The position numbers were made by a program, and so were the translations under genes. From an uncultured Bacteroidia bacterium (GTDB lineage: Bacteria > Bacteroidota > Bacteroidia > Bacteroidales > UBA932), in NCBI GenBank assembly GCA_902789245.1, contig CADAND010000006.1:39741-103740 (forward strand): a stretch of 64,000 nt of DNA, in the 5' to 3' direction. Shown here one piece after another: positions 11,274-19,581 of this stretch; position 1 is the stretch's first letter, and each line of letters begins with the position of its first letter. The notes beneath the pieces are model-generated. The model ran no database searches. It had not been told where the DNA came from and saw only the letters and a list, made by a program, of their open reading frames with translations.

Positions 11274-13481
11274 CTACCGGAAGGAGATCCAGTCGATCTC
11301 AATGGAGCCGGAGGCGAGCTCGGCGGTGATATCCTGCATGCCGACGGCCTTGCCCTGCTTGGCCGGGAGGACCACCTCGGTCCAGTCCTCGGAAGCCGGG
11401 ATCGTGTAGGCGACGCTCTTGCCGGCACCGACGGTGACGTTCAGCACGGCGCCGTCACCCTTGGCGCGGAAGACGATGCTCTTCGGGGCCTTGGCGCCGA
11501 AGTCCACGTCGTTGAAGCGCACGCGGTCATAAGGCTGGGTGAAGCGGACCTTCCAGCCGGCGAAGTAGTTGTACTCGTCGAGGTAGTCGATCTTCGCTCC
11601 CACGCACTCGCTGTAGCGGTCGATGTTCAGCTCGTCGGTGGACTTGAAGTAGCCCACGCCGCGCCAGGTCGGGACGACCGGGATGATGGTGCCGTCCTCG
11701 CGGAAGTACACCTTGTCCACGCGCACGGAGCGGTTCTTGTCGAAGGTCGGGCTGAAGTCATTGTGGTGGTAGAAGAGGTACCACTCACCCTTGAACTCCA
11801 CGAAGGAATGGTGGTTGGTCCAGCAGCCGACCGGGGACTCCTCCATGAACACACCCTTGAACTCGTACGGACCCAGCGGGTTGTCCGACATGGCGTAGGC
11901 CAGGGTCTCGGTGCCGCCGTCCAGGCGCACCCACGGATAGGTCAGGTAGTATTTGTCGCCGCGGCGGAACATGAACGGGCCCTCGGTCTGGCCCTTCGGG
12001 AAGGTCTCGTCCAGGCGGACGGCCGGGCCCTCGATGGCGGTCATGCTGTCGGCGAGCTTGGCGCCGCGCAGGCCCATGCCGGACCAGATGATGTAGATGG
12101 TACCGTCATTGTCCTTGAAGACGCAGGGATCGATGCCGCCCGTGCCCTGCACGGTGTTCGCCTCGATGGTGAACGGACCGGAGGGGCTGTCGGAGACGGC
12201 CACGCCGATACCGAAGCCGAAGCCGCGGCCGCGCTTGGGAGCGTTCGGGAAGTAGAAGTAGTATTTGCCGTCCTTCTCGACGCAGTCAGGCGCCCACATC
12301 GAGTTGGCCTTCGGGTCGCCCCAGGGGACGTCCTTCTGGTCCACGATGTTGCCGTGGTCGGTCCAGTGGGTCATGTCGTCGGTGGAGAAGACGTGGTAGT
12401 CGGACATGCAGAACCAGGGCTGCACACCCTGGTACTTCACGGTCGGGATGTCGTGGGAAGGATAGAGATACAGGCGGCCGTTGAAGACGTGCGCGGACGG
12501 GTCGGCGGAGAACTGGTTGTTGATGACCGGGTTGGTGCCGGAGATCATGGTGCTGCCCTTCTCGAAGCGGACCTTGTCGAGGAAGTTGGTCATGGAGCGG
12601 AGGGTGTACTCCGTGTACATGTTGAAGCCATGGCCGCCACCATCGACGAGGTAGAGCTCGGCGCGGACGCCGGCATTGTCCAGCAGCTCATAGAAGTGCG
12701 AGCCCTGGCAGTGAGGGACCACGTTGTCGGCCGTGCCGTGGAAGATGGCCACGGGCGGGTCGTTAGCGTCGATGTAGTTGGTGGCGTTGAGCGCCTTGAA
12801 GCGCTCCTCGTTGCCCTTGAAGGAGAAGCCCATCACGGCCTCCTCGGGAGCGTGGTTCCAGGTGTCCTCGGCGGCGCCGCAGCTCATGTAGTTGAGATCC
12901 ACGGGGCCGGACCAGTCGAGGGCCGCGTTCACGCTGCTGCTGAACTCGAGGTTGCCGCCCACGTTGCCTTCCAGCTCCTTCACGCCGCCGCTCGTAGCAG
13001 CCAGCGAGGAGAGGTGACCGCCGGACGAGAAGCCGGACGTGGCCACGAAGGAAGTGTCAAAGCGATACTTGTCGGCATTGGCGCGCACCCAGCGGATGAC
13101 GCCCTTGATGTCCTGGATCTGGGCCGGGAACTTGGCGTCCTGCGAGGAACGGTGGTTCGGGCAGACGACGGCGTAGCCAGCGTCCAGCAGGGCGTTCACG
13201 ATGGTGCCGAGGTCGGCCATGCCCTTGGAGTTGTTGGAGTACCAGGCGCTGCCGTAGATGTGGACCACGACCGGATAGGAAGCCTTCTGCATACGCGGCA
13301 GATAGACATCCAGCTGGTGGTACACCTGGCCGTCGCCCGCGTAGTCGATGTCCTTGAACTCCTGGGAGCAGTGGACGTCGATCTTAGGCATCTGGAAGCC
13401 GCCGAAGCCGCCGGCGGGCTGGGCCTGCAGGGAGATGGCCCCCGCCAGGCCTGCGATCAAAAGCAATATCTTTTTCATCAT
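11274..13481 (-). CDS. Bifunctional esterase-GH43 enzyme with C-terminal CBM6-like domain
   Basis: This 735-residue secreted protein joins two enzymes. After a signal peptide (ending SLQAQ) and a Gly-rich linker, residues about 45-305 form an alpha/beta-hydrolase esterase: nucleophile GFSSG (Ser152), HGTADNVVP (candidate Asp251) and His284 in GGGHGF. Residues about 315-620 are a five-bladed GH43 domain with general base Asp327 (FSADPSAHVF), Asp451 (GGIDPCVFKD) and general acid Glu500 (QTEGPF). Residues about 625-735 are a CBM6-like sandwich. The pairing suggests simultaneous de-esterification and removal of xylose or arabinose from arabinoxylan. Two adjacent ATGs (13481, 13478) could start it; both follow a TATATTTG promoter box. 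It is convergent with GH51 and transcribed alone. Confidence 0.92.
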   Translation of the reverse strand: MMKKILLLIAGLAGAISLQAQPAGGFGGFQMPKIDVHCSQEFKDIDYAGDGQVYHQLDVYLPRMQKASYPVVVHIYGSAWYSNNSKGMADLGTIVNALLDAGYAVVCPNHRSSQDAKFPAQIQDIKGVIRWVRANADKYRFDTSFVATSGFSSGGHLSSLAATSGGVKELEGNVGGNLEFSSSVNAALDWSGPVDLNYMSCGAAEDTWNHAPEEAVMGFSFKGNEERFKALNATNYIDANDPPVAIFHGTADNVVPHCQGSHFYELLDNAGVRAELYLVDGGGHGFNMYTEYTLRSMTNFLDKVRFEKGSTMISGTNPVINNQFSADPSAHVFNGRLYLYPSHDIPTVKYQGVQPWFCMSDYHVFSTDDMTHWTDHGNIVDQKDVPWGDPKANSMWAPDCVEKDGKYYFYFPNAPKRGRGFGFGIGVAVSDSPSGPFTIEANTVQGTGGIDPCVFKDNDGTIYIIWSGMGLRGAKLADSMTAIEGPAVRLDETFPKGQTEGPFMFRRGDKYYLTYPWVRLDGGTETLAYAMSDNPLGPYEFKGVFMEESPVGCWTNHHSFVEFKGEWYLFYHHNDFSPTFDKNRSVRVDKVYFREDGTIIPVVPTWRGVGYFKSTDELNIDRYSECVGAKIDYLDEYNYFAGWKVRFTQPYDRVRFNDVDFGAKAPKSIVFRAKGDGAVLNVTVGAGKSVAYTIPASEDWTEVVLPAKQGKAVGMQDITAELASGSIEIDWISFR

Positions 13482-13510
13482 TAAAAATTGGTTTCGCTCC
13501 GAAATGTGTC

Positions 13511-13518
13511 CAAATATA
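13511..13518 (-). promoter_or_regulatory. -7 element of the esterase-GH43 gene
   Basis: TATATTTG on the minus strand is an exact consensus match, with a leader of about 25 bases to the ATG at 13481. Confidence 0.7.
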
Positions 13519-13598
13519 CTTTTTTTTGGCAGAAATGCCAATCGCCCCCGCGCGAAAAAGGGCATTTTGAGCGAATAATGGTAACCAAAGACGGCAAA

Positions 13599-15359
13599 TT
13601 AGAACTCCCCCTCGTCCAGCCGGCGGCGCCGCTCGGCGGGCGAATCCGGCGCCGGGGCGCTGCGCCGCGCGCGGCAGACGTCGCAGCTGCCGCAGTCCTC
13701 GCTCTCCGCCTGGCCGAAGTAGCGCAGCAGCCAGCGCGAACGGCACTCCTGGGTGCCGGAGGCGTATTCGACCATCGCATCGGCACGGGCCCGCGCGTTC
13801 TCCAGCAGGAAACGGTATTTCTCCTTCTGCAGGTTCACGTTGCCGGGCATCAGGCGGTTGTGGTGCAGGAAAACGACGCTGCAGCGGTCGCCGGGGATGT
13901 AGCGGATCACGTGCTCCAGCGAGGTGCGGTAGAGCAGCTGGCGCAGCTGCGGGATGCTCAGGCCGAGGGCCGCGGCCACGGGCTCCTCGCGGATGGGCAC
14001 GGGCCAGGAGAAGATGCCCGAGTAGCGGCGCATCAGCACCTCCAGCAGCGAGACCATCGCCGGCTCCGGCAGGTCGATGTCGTAGAGCGCGTCGCGGTCC
14101 ACCAGGATGCCCACCTGCGTGGCGATCTCCACGTCCTCCGAGAAGGTCAGGTGCTCCGCCCGCTCGAGGTACCTGAGCGCGTAGTGCACAGGCGCGCGTT
14201 CCAATTTAAAGTGCTTGGCAAAGGCCTCCAGGTCGAATTTCAGCTGGCGCCCCGCGCCGGCCTCGTAGGGGATTTCGAAGAAGACATGCAGCTTCTGGTA
14301 GATGTCCTCGATGTATTCCAGCGAGGGGAAGGTCACCTCGCGCAGCTGCTGCAGGCGGCGCACGTCGGTGGCGTTCCAGAGCAGCACGGCGTAGGCGGGC
14401 TTCCCGTCGCGTCCGGCCCGTCCGGCCTCCTGGAAGTAGGACTCCGGGCTCTCGGGCAGGCCCGTGTGCGCGACGAAGCGCACGTCGGGCTTGTCGATGC
14501 CCATGCCGAAGGCGTTCGTGCAGACCATCACGCGGATCTCCCCGCGCTTCCAGGCCTCCTGGCGCGAGGTGCGCGTCTCGCCGGACAGGCCGGCGTGGTA
14601 GTAGGACGCCACGACGCCGTTCGCCGAGAGGAACGCGGCCGTCTCCTCGCAGCGGCGCCGGTGGCGCATGTACACGATGCCGGAGCCCTCCACCCCGCGG
14701 CAGATGTCCAGCAGCTGCCCGCTCTTGTCCTCGCAGCGGCGCACGATGTAGGACAGGTTGGGCCGCTCGAAGCCGCTGCGCAGCAGCAGCCGCCCGCGGA
14801 ACTCCAGCTTGTCCATGATGTCCTCCGCCACCCGCGGCGTGGCCGTGGCGGTGAGGGCGATCACGGGAGCGTCCACGCTCTTTCGCAACTCACTGATGGT
14901 CAGGTAGTCCGGACGAAAGTCATAGCCCCACTGCGAGATACAGTGCGCCTCGTCCACGACGATGTAGTTGACCGGGAGCAGCGGCAGCCAGGACTGGAAG
15001 AGCGCCGTCCCCAGCCGCTCGGGCGAGACGTACAGGAACTTGAAATCGCCGTAGGCGGCGTTGTTCAGCACGAGCTCCACCTCGCGGCGCTCCATGCCCG
15101 CATGGACGGACAGCGCGCGGATGCCCCGCGCCTCGAGGTTCTGCACCTGGTCTTTCATCAGGGCGATCAGGGGCGTGACCACGAGCGCGATGCCCTCGCG
15201 CATCAGCGCCGGGACCTGGAAGCAGACGGACTTGCCTCCGCCCGTAGGCAGGATGGCGAGCACGTCCTTCCCCTCCGCCGCGGCGGAGATAATCTCCTGC
15301 TGCATCGGACGGAAGGAGTCGTAGCCCCAGTACTGCTGCAGAACTTCCAATGCTTCCAT
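13599..15359 (-). CDS. recQ: RecQ-family ATP-dependent DNA helicase
   Basis: This 586-residue helicase unwinds DNA 3'-5' in recombination and repair. Motif 0 (YWGYDSFRPMQ), Walker A (LPTGGGKSVCF), the DEAH box (VDEAHCISQWGYDFRP) and the C-terminal RecA-like domain (FGMGIDKPDVRFVAHTGLP, YFQEAGRAGRDG) are all present. A winged-helix-like region follows. The Cys cluster (CRSRWLLRYF then CGSCDVC) lies at the very C-terminus. In E. coli RecQ the zinc module precedes the winged helix, and this protein also lacks an HRDC domain, so it belongs to the shorter Bacteroidota type. The start is the ATG at 15359 because motif 0 begins almost at once. A -7 box ends only 5 bases before it, predicting a leaderless transcript. 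Confidence 0.93.
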   Translation of the reverse strand: MEALEVLQQYWGYDSFRPMQQEIISAAAEGKDVLAILPTGGGKSVCFQVPALMREGIALVVTPLIALMKDQVQNLEARGIRALSVHAGMERREVELVLNNAAYGDFKFLYVSPERLGTALFQSWLPLLPVNYIVVDEAHCISQWGYDFRPDYLTISELRKSVDAPVIALTATATPRVAEDIMDKLEFRGRLLLRSGFERPNLSYIVRRCEDKSGQLLDICRGVEGSGIVYMRHRRRCEETAAFLSANGVVASYYHAGLSGETRTSRQEAWKRGEIRVMVCTNAFGMGIDKPDVRFVAHTGLPESPESYFQEAGRAGRDGKPAYAVLLWNATDVRRLQQLREVTFPSLEYIEDIYQKLHVFFEIPYEAGAGRQLKFDLEAFAKHFKLERAPVHYALRYLERAEHLTFSEDVEIATQVGILVDRDALYDIDLPEPAMVSLLEVLMRRYSGIFSWPVPIREEPVAAALGLSIPQLRQLLYRTSLEHVIRYIPGDRCSVVFLHHNRLMPGNVNLQKEKYRFLLENARARADAMVEYASGTQECRSRWLLRYFGQAESEDCGSCDVCRARRSAPAPDSPAERRRRLDEGEF

Positions 15360-15364
15360 CAGGG

Positions 15365-15372
15365 CAAATGTA
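15365..15372 (-). promoter_or_regulatory. -7 element of recQ, 5 bases from the ATG
   Basis: TACATTTG on the minus strand is separated from the recQ ATG by CCCTG only. The expected transcription start falls at or within one or two bases of the start codon. Confidence 0.65.
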
Positions 15373-15430
15373 GGAAATTTTCCCAGAAACTCTCCGAACC
15401 GCAGGCTTTGGAATTCTCGCGGAAAATTAC

Positions 15431-15438
15431 TATATTTG
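15431..15438 (+). promoter_or_regulatory. -7 element of pckA
   Basis: TATATTTG is an exact consensus match, leaving a leader of about 55-60 bases. Confidence 0.7.
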
Positions 15439-15439
15439 C

Positions 15440-15457
15440 CCGATTCTAAGGAATCGG
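15440..15457. promoter_or_regulatory. Palindrome overlapping the predicted pckA transcription start
   Basis: CCGATTC, a 4-base loop and GAATCGG form a perfect 7-bp inverted repeat. It begins two bases after the -7 box, the position expected for a repressor operator. A 5' mRNA hairpin is the alternative. Confidence 0.4.
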
Positions 15458-15500
15458 CAAAAAGCAAGTTATTCAAATAAAGTTTTAAAACATAAAAGTT

Positions 15501-17105
15501 ATGGCTAAGATCGATTTAAGCAAGTACGGCATCAAGGGAGTGACCGAGGTCCTCTACAATCCTACTTATGAAGTCCTCTACAACGAGGAGACCAAGCCCG
15601 AGCTCGAGGGCTATGACAAAGGTCAGGTGACCGAACTCGGCGCCATCAACGTCATGACCGGTGTCTACACCGGACGTTCCCCTAAGGACAAGTACATCGT
15701 GATGGACAAGAACTCCAAGGACACCGTGTGGTGGAACACCCCGGACTATCCGAACGACAATCACGAGATGTCCGAGAAGGTCTGGAAAGAGGTCCGCAAC
15801 CTGGCTGTCAAGCAGCTCAGCGGCAAGCGCCTCTTCGTGGTGGACGGCTTCTGCGGCACCCACAAGGACACCCGCATGAAGATCCGCTTCATCATGGAGG
15901 TGGCCTGGCAGGCCCACTTCGTGACCAACATGTTCATCCGTCCGATGAACCAGGCCGAGTTCGACCAGGATCCCGACTTCGTGGTGTACTGCGCCGCCAA
16001 GGCCAAGGTCGACAACTACGAGGAACTGGGTCTCCGCTCCGACACCTGCGTCGCCTTCAACGTGACCAGCAAGGAGCAGGTCATCCTCAACACCTGGTAC
16101 GGCGGTGAGATGAAGAAGGGTATGTTCTCCATGATGAACTACTTCCTCCCGCTGAAGGGCATCGCCGCGATGCACTGCTCCGCCAACACCGACATGAACG
16201 GCGAGAACACCGCCATCTTCTTCGGTCTGTCCGGCACCGGCAAGACCACCCTCTCCACCGACCCGAAGCGTCTGCTCATCGGCGACGACGAGCACGGCTG
16301 GGACGACGAGGGCGTCTTCAACTTCGAAGGCGGCTGCTACGCCAAGGTCATCAAGCTCGACAAGGAGTCTGAGCCCGATATCTACAACGCCATCCGCCGC
16401 GACGCGCTCCTCGAGAACGTGACCGTCGACGCCGAGGGCAAGATCGACTTCAACGACAAGAGCGTCACCGAGAACACCCGCGTGTCCTACCCGATCTACC
16501 ACATCAACAAGATCGTCCGCCCGGTGTCCCAGGGTCCTGCCGCCAAGCAGGTCATCTTCCTGTCCGCCGACGCTTTCGGCGTGCTGCCTCCCGTCTCCAT
16601 CCTGACCCCGGAGCAGACCAAGTACTACTTCCTGAGCGGCTTCACCGCCAAGCTCGCCGGTACTGAGCGCGGCATCACCGAGCCGACTCCGACCTTCTCC
16701 GCCTGCTTCGGCCAGGCCTTCCTGGAGCTGCACCCGACCAAGTACGCCGAGGAGCTCGTCAAGCGCATGGAGAAGAGCGGCGCCAAGGCTTACCTCGTGA
16801 ACACCGGCTGGAACGGCACCGGCAAGCGCATCTCCATCAAGGATACGCGCGGAATCATCGACGCCATCCTGGACGGCAGCATCGACAAGGCTCCGACCAA
16901 GAAGATCCCTTACTTCAACTTCGAGGTTCCCACCGAGCTCAAGGGCGTCGACACCGGCATCCTCGATCCTCGCGACACCTACGCCGACGCGAAGGTCTGG
17001 GAGGAGAAGGCCAAGGATCTCGCCGGCCGCTTCATCAAGAACTTCCACAAGTACGAGAGCAACGAAGCTGGTAAGGCCCTGGTGGCCGCCGGTCCTCAGC
17101 TCTAG
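15501..17105 (+). CDS. pckA: Phosphoenolpyruvate carboxykinase (ATP)
   Basis: This 534-residue cytosolic enzyme interconverts oxaloacetate plus ATP with PEP, CO2 and ADP. In fermentative Bacteroidota it usually runs in the carboxylating direction toward succinate. It has RSPKDKYIV in the N-terminal part, the kinase-1a P-loop [14 protein letters not shown], the metal-binding [20 protein letters not shown] and the adenine-region NTGWNG. The length matches the ATP-dependent family. The gene is monocistronic, between its own promoter and a strong terminator. Its codons look highly optimised (runs of ACC, CTC, AAG and CCG), consistent with high expression. Confidence 0.97.
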   Translation: MAKIDLSKYGIKGVTEVLYNPTYEVLYNEETKPELEGYDKGQVTELGAINVMTGVYTGRSPKDKYIVMDKNSKDTVWWNTPDYPNDNHEMSEKVWKEVRNLAVKQLSGKRLFVVDGFCGTHKDTRMKIRFIMEVAWQAHFVTNMFIRPMNQAEFDQDPDFVVYCAAKAKVDNYEELGLRSDTCVAFNVTSKEQVILNTWYGGEMKKGMFSMMNYFLPLKGIAAMHCSANTDMNGENTAIFFGLSGTGKTTLSTDPKRLLIGDDEHGWDDEGVFNFEGGCYAKVIKLDKESEPDIYNAIRRDALLENVTVDAEGKIDFNDKSVTENTRVSYPIYHINKIVRPVSQGPAAKQVIFLSADAFGVLPPVSILTPEQTKYYFLSGFTAKLAGTERGITEPTPTFSACFGQAFLELHPTKYAEELVKRMEKSGAKAYLVNTGWNGTGKRISIKDTRGIIDAILDGSIDKAPTKKIPYFNFEVPTELKGVDTGILDPRDTYADAKVWEEKAKDLAGRFIKNFHKYESNEAGKALVAAGPQL

Positions 17106-17108
17106 TCC

Positions 17109-17136
17109 TGTCATCCTGAGCGAAAGCGAAGGATCT
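17109..17136. repeat. Interspersed-repeat-like imperfect palindrome after pckA
   Basis: The stretch reads TGTCATCCTGAGCG then AAAGCGAAGGATCT, with ATCCT and AGGAT arms around an inner GC-GAAA-GC. I recall very similar TCATCCTGAGCGAAGCGAAGGAT-type repeats scattered in many bacterial genomes; I could not verify this. There is one copy in the window. Confidence 0.5.
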
Positions 17137-17138
17137 GT

Positions 17139-17167
17139 AAAAAACCGCTCCGCAGGGGCGGTTTTTT
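17139..17167 (+). terminator. Intrinsic terminator of pckA
   Basis: An A-run and CCGCTCC pair with GGGGCGG and a T-run of seven around a 3-base GCA loop. Confidence 0.85.
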
Positions 17168-17179
17168 TGTTTTTATTCC

Positions 17180-17187
17180 TATCTTTA
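17180..17187 (+). promoter_or_regulatory. Probable -7 element of the lemA-DUF2207 unit
   Basis: TATCTTTA differs from consensus only in the last base. The leader is about 30 bases. Confidence 0.4.
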
Positions 17188-17224
17188 TGGTCCTTAATTG
17201 AACTAAACCTATAATAAAAACATT

Positions 17225-17773
17225 ATGACCCTTATCATTGTCATTGCTGTCATCGCCCTCCTTGTCCTGTGGGTGATCTCCGTCCAGCGCAAGCTCGTCA
17301 ACCAGGATGAACTTTGCAAGAACTCCATGAGCACCATCGGTGTCCAGCAGGAAAGCCGCTGGGACGCCCTGACCGGCATGGTCGAGCTCATCAAGTCCTA
17401 CAACGAGCATGAGTACAACACCCTGCGCGACGTGATCGCCCAGCGCCGCCCGATCGACGGCAACAGCACCGCCGAGGAAGCGGACATGCAGGAAAGCCTC
17501 ATGGGCCAGGTGGCCAGCCGCCTGAACGTCGTGATCGAGCAGTATCCCGACATCAAGGCCAACGAGAACTACGGCAAGGCGATGGACGCCGTCGACAAAT
17601 ACACCAACATGGTGCGTACCAGCAAGATGGTGTACAACGACACGGCCACCAACTACAACAAGCTCATCCGTCAGATCCCGGATTCCATCGTGGCGAGCCT
17701 CTTCGGCTTCAAGGTGCGTGAGTACCTCAAGATCGAGGACCAGAAGACGGGGATGCCTTCCCTCTCGATCTAA
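17225..17773 (+). CDS. lemA: LemA family protein
   Basis: This 182-residue protein has one N-terminal membrane helix (LIIVIAVIALLVLWVISVQ). A long helical domain with the LemA hallmarks follows: QRKLVNQDELCKNSMSTIGVQQESRWD and ENYGKAMDAVDKYTNMVRTSK. LemA proteins are single-span membrane proteins of unclear function, often encoded beside TPM or DUF2207 proteins. Here the DUF2207 gene starts 2 bases after its stop. The two probably act together at the membrane. Confidence 0.9.
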   Translation: MTLIIVIAVIALLVLWVISVQRKLVNQDELCKNSMSTIGVQQESRWDALTGMVELIKSYNEHEYNTLRDVIAQRRPIDGNSTAEEADMQESLMGQVASRLNVVIEQYPDIKANENYGKAMDAVDKYTNMVRTSKMVYNDTATNYNKLIRQIPDSIVASLFGFKVREYLKIEDQKTGMPSLSI

Positions 17774-17775
17774 GC

Positions 17776-19485
17776 ATGAAGCAGTGGATTACCTTATTGG
17801 CGGCATTGGTTACGACCTTTGCCGCTTTTGCCGATGAGCAGCGGGTGTACGACCTGGACATCACGGTCACCCTCTACTCGTCGGGCATCGCCGGCGTCCA
17901 CGAGGTCTGGGACCTCGACACCGGCGACGGCATCACGGAGTGGTACCTCCCCCGCGAGAACCTCGGCGACATCGAAATCTCCAAGCTCAAGGTCCTGGAC
18001 GAGCAGTACAACGGCGGCCAGCCCTTCTCCGACGTCGGCGAGTGGGATGTGGACCTGAGCCGGCGGCAGAAGACCGGCAAGAGCGGCATCGTCCACAAGT
18101 ACGACGGCGTCGAGCTCTGCTGGGGCATCGGCGACTACGGGCACCACGTCTTCCATGTCTTCTACACCATGAAGAACGCCGTCAAGACCCTGAACGACTA
18201 CGACATGTTCCACATGCAGCTGGTCAACGACGAGCTGAAGTCTCCCCCGGAGCATGTGCGCGTGACCATCGAGACCGACCAGAAGTCCGTGAAAGCCGTG
18301 CTGGACACCGTCAACACGCGCATCTGGGGCTTCGGCTACGAGGGTACGACCGCCTTCATGGATGACGGCACCGTGGTCTTCGAGTCCTCCGAACCCTTCG
18401 GCTACTACAGCTCGGTGATCGCCCTGCTGCGCTTCGACAAGGGGATGTTCAACTCCCCCAGCGTGCAGGAGCGCGACTTCCAGGCCGTGCTGGACCGCGC
18501 GATGGAGGGGGCGGACTTCGGCCCCCGCGGGGACAGCTACGATGACGACGAAGATGACGACTGGTGGGCTTCCCTGATCGCCATCCTGCTGATGTTCTTC
18601 GGCTCCAAGAAAGCCCTCAACAAGGGCATGGGCAAGGTCAGCAAGCGCGAGAAGAAGAAATTCATGGGCGCCAAGGAGAGCGAGGTCAGCTGGTACCGCG
18701 ACGTCCCGATGGACGGCGACCTGATCGCCGCCGACTACGCCCTCTCCCGCCTCGGCGAGGACCGCAAGCAGAACGCCCTCGCCTCCGCGGAGATCCTCCG
18801 CATGATCTACCAGGGCTATCTGGACGTGCGCAAGGACGCCAGCGGCAAGATCGAGATCACCTTCGCCGACAGCAAGTACGGCAAGGGCGAGATGGATTCG
18901 ATCGGCAGCGACCTCTGGAGCATGATGCTGGAGGCCTCCGGCGACGACCGCGTCCTCCAGGACAAGGAGTTCTCCGCCTGGTCGAGAAAAAACAAGAAGC
19001 GGCTCTACAGCTGGACCGAGAAGATGACCCTGATGGGAAAGAAACGCTTCCGCGACAACGGCTGGATGCAGACGGTCAGCTCGAAGACCACGCCCGAGGG
19101 ACAGCTGGAGGTCCAGCACCTCGTGGGCTTCCGCAAGTTCCTGGAAGACTTCACCCTGACCGGCCAGCGCGAGACCATCGAGGTCCACCTGTGGCAGGAC
19201 TACCTCGTCTACGGCGCCCTGCTGGGCATCGCCGACAAGGTGGCCAAGCAGCTCAAGGACATCGATCCGGTACTCTTCGAGCAGACCGTCGGCTACGACT
19301 ACACCACCTTCGACGGTGCGCTCCGCTCCCTGAACAGCCTGTCGCGCTCCATCACGAGCGCCAACCGCGCCTACGCTGCGTCCACCTATTCCGGCGGCAG
19401 CGGCTGGAGCGGCGGTGGCGGCCACAGCTCTTTCGGCGGTGGCGGCGGCTTCAGCGGCGGCGGCCACGGCGGCGGCGGACGGTAG
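17776..19485 (+). CDS. DUF2207-family membrane protein with Gly-rich tail
   Basis: This 569-residue protein has a signal peptide (LLAALVTTFAAFA). A large extracytoplasmic DUF2207-type domain follows (VYDLDITVTLYSSGIAGVHE, ITEWYLPREN), then an acidic stretch (YDDDEDDDWW) and a membrane segment around residues 257-272. A cytoplasmic-looking helical region precedes a tail of Gly and Ser with scattered His and Phe, a hallmark of this family and of the YgcG/TPM group. The function is unknown. It follows lemA by 2 bases, an arrangement common for these families, and the conserved pairing suggests an envelope-associated complex. Confidence 0.85.
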   Translation: MKQWITLLAALVTTFAAFADEQRVYDLDITVTLYSSGIAGVHEVWDLDTGDGITEWYLPRENLGDIEISKLKVLDEQYNGGQPFSDVGEWDVDLSRRQKTGKSGIVHKYDGVELCWGIGDYGHHVFHVFYTMKNAVKTLNDYDMFHMQLVNDELKSPPEHVRVTIETDQKSVKAVLDTVNTRIWGFGYEGTTAFMDDGTVVFESSEPFGYYSSVIALLRFDKGMFNSPSVQERDFQAVLDRAMEGADFGPRGDSYDDDEDDDWWASLIAILLMFFGSKKALNKGMGKVSKREKKKFMGAKESEVSWYRDVPMDGDLIAADYALSRLGEDRKQNALASAEILRMIYQGYLDVRKDASGKIEITFADSKYGKGEMDSIGSDLWSMMLEASGDDRVLQDKEFSAWSRKNKKRLYSWTEKMTLMGKKRFRDNGWMQTVSSKTTPEGQLEVQHLVGFRKFLEDFTLTGQRETIEVHLWQDYLVYGALLGIADKVAKQLKDIDPVLFEQTVGYDYTTFDGALRSLNSLSRSITSANRAYAASTYSGGSGWSGGGGHSSFGGGGGFSGGGHGGGGR

Positions 19486-19506
19486 TCCCGCACCGGCTGA
19501 AACGGC

Positions 19507-19564
19507 AGTTGCCCCCGGAAAGCTGAAAAATTCCCCGCTGGGGAGAAGCTTTCCGGGGGCAACT
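19507..19564. terminator. Perfect 18-bp inverted repeat with inner hairpin between DUF2207 and recG
   Basis: The arms at 19507-19524 and 19547-19564 are exactly complementary. A second small hairpin (TTCCCC with GGGGAG) fills the loop. It lies between convergent stops and can end transcription from both sides, although there is no clear T-run. Its CAGTTGCCCCCG edge matches the outer stem of the palindromic element inside uvrD. Confidence 0.55.
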
Positions 19565-19581
19565 CCGTATTCAGCCTCCGT

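Noticed and set aside
15516-17114. 532-codon open frame opposite pckA
   Set aside because: Shadow of the highly codon-biased pckA gene; composition is Val/Leu/Gly/Asp-rich with no recognisable fold.
19380-19485. Repetitive GGCGGC tract that might be a DNA repeat or CRISPR-like array
   Set aside because: It encodes the Gly-rich tail normal for DUF2207 proteins; there are no spacers and no regular repeat unit.
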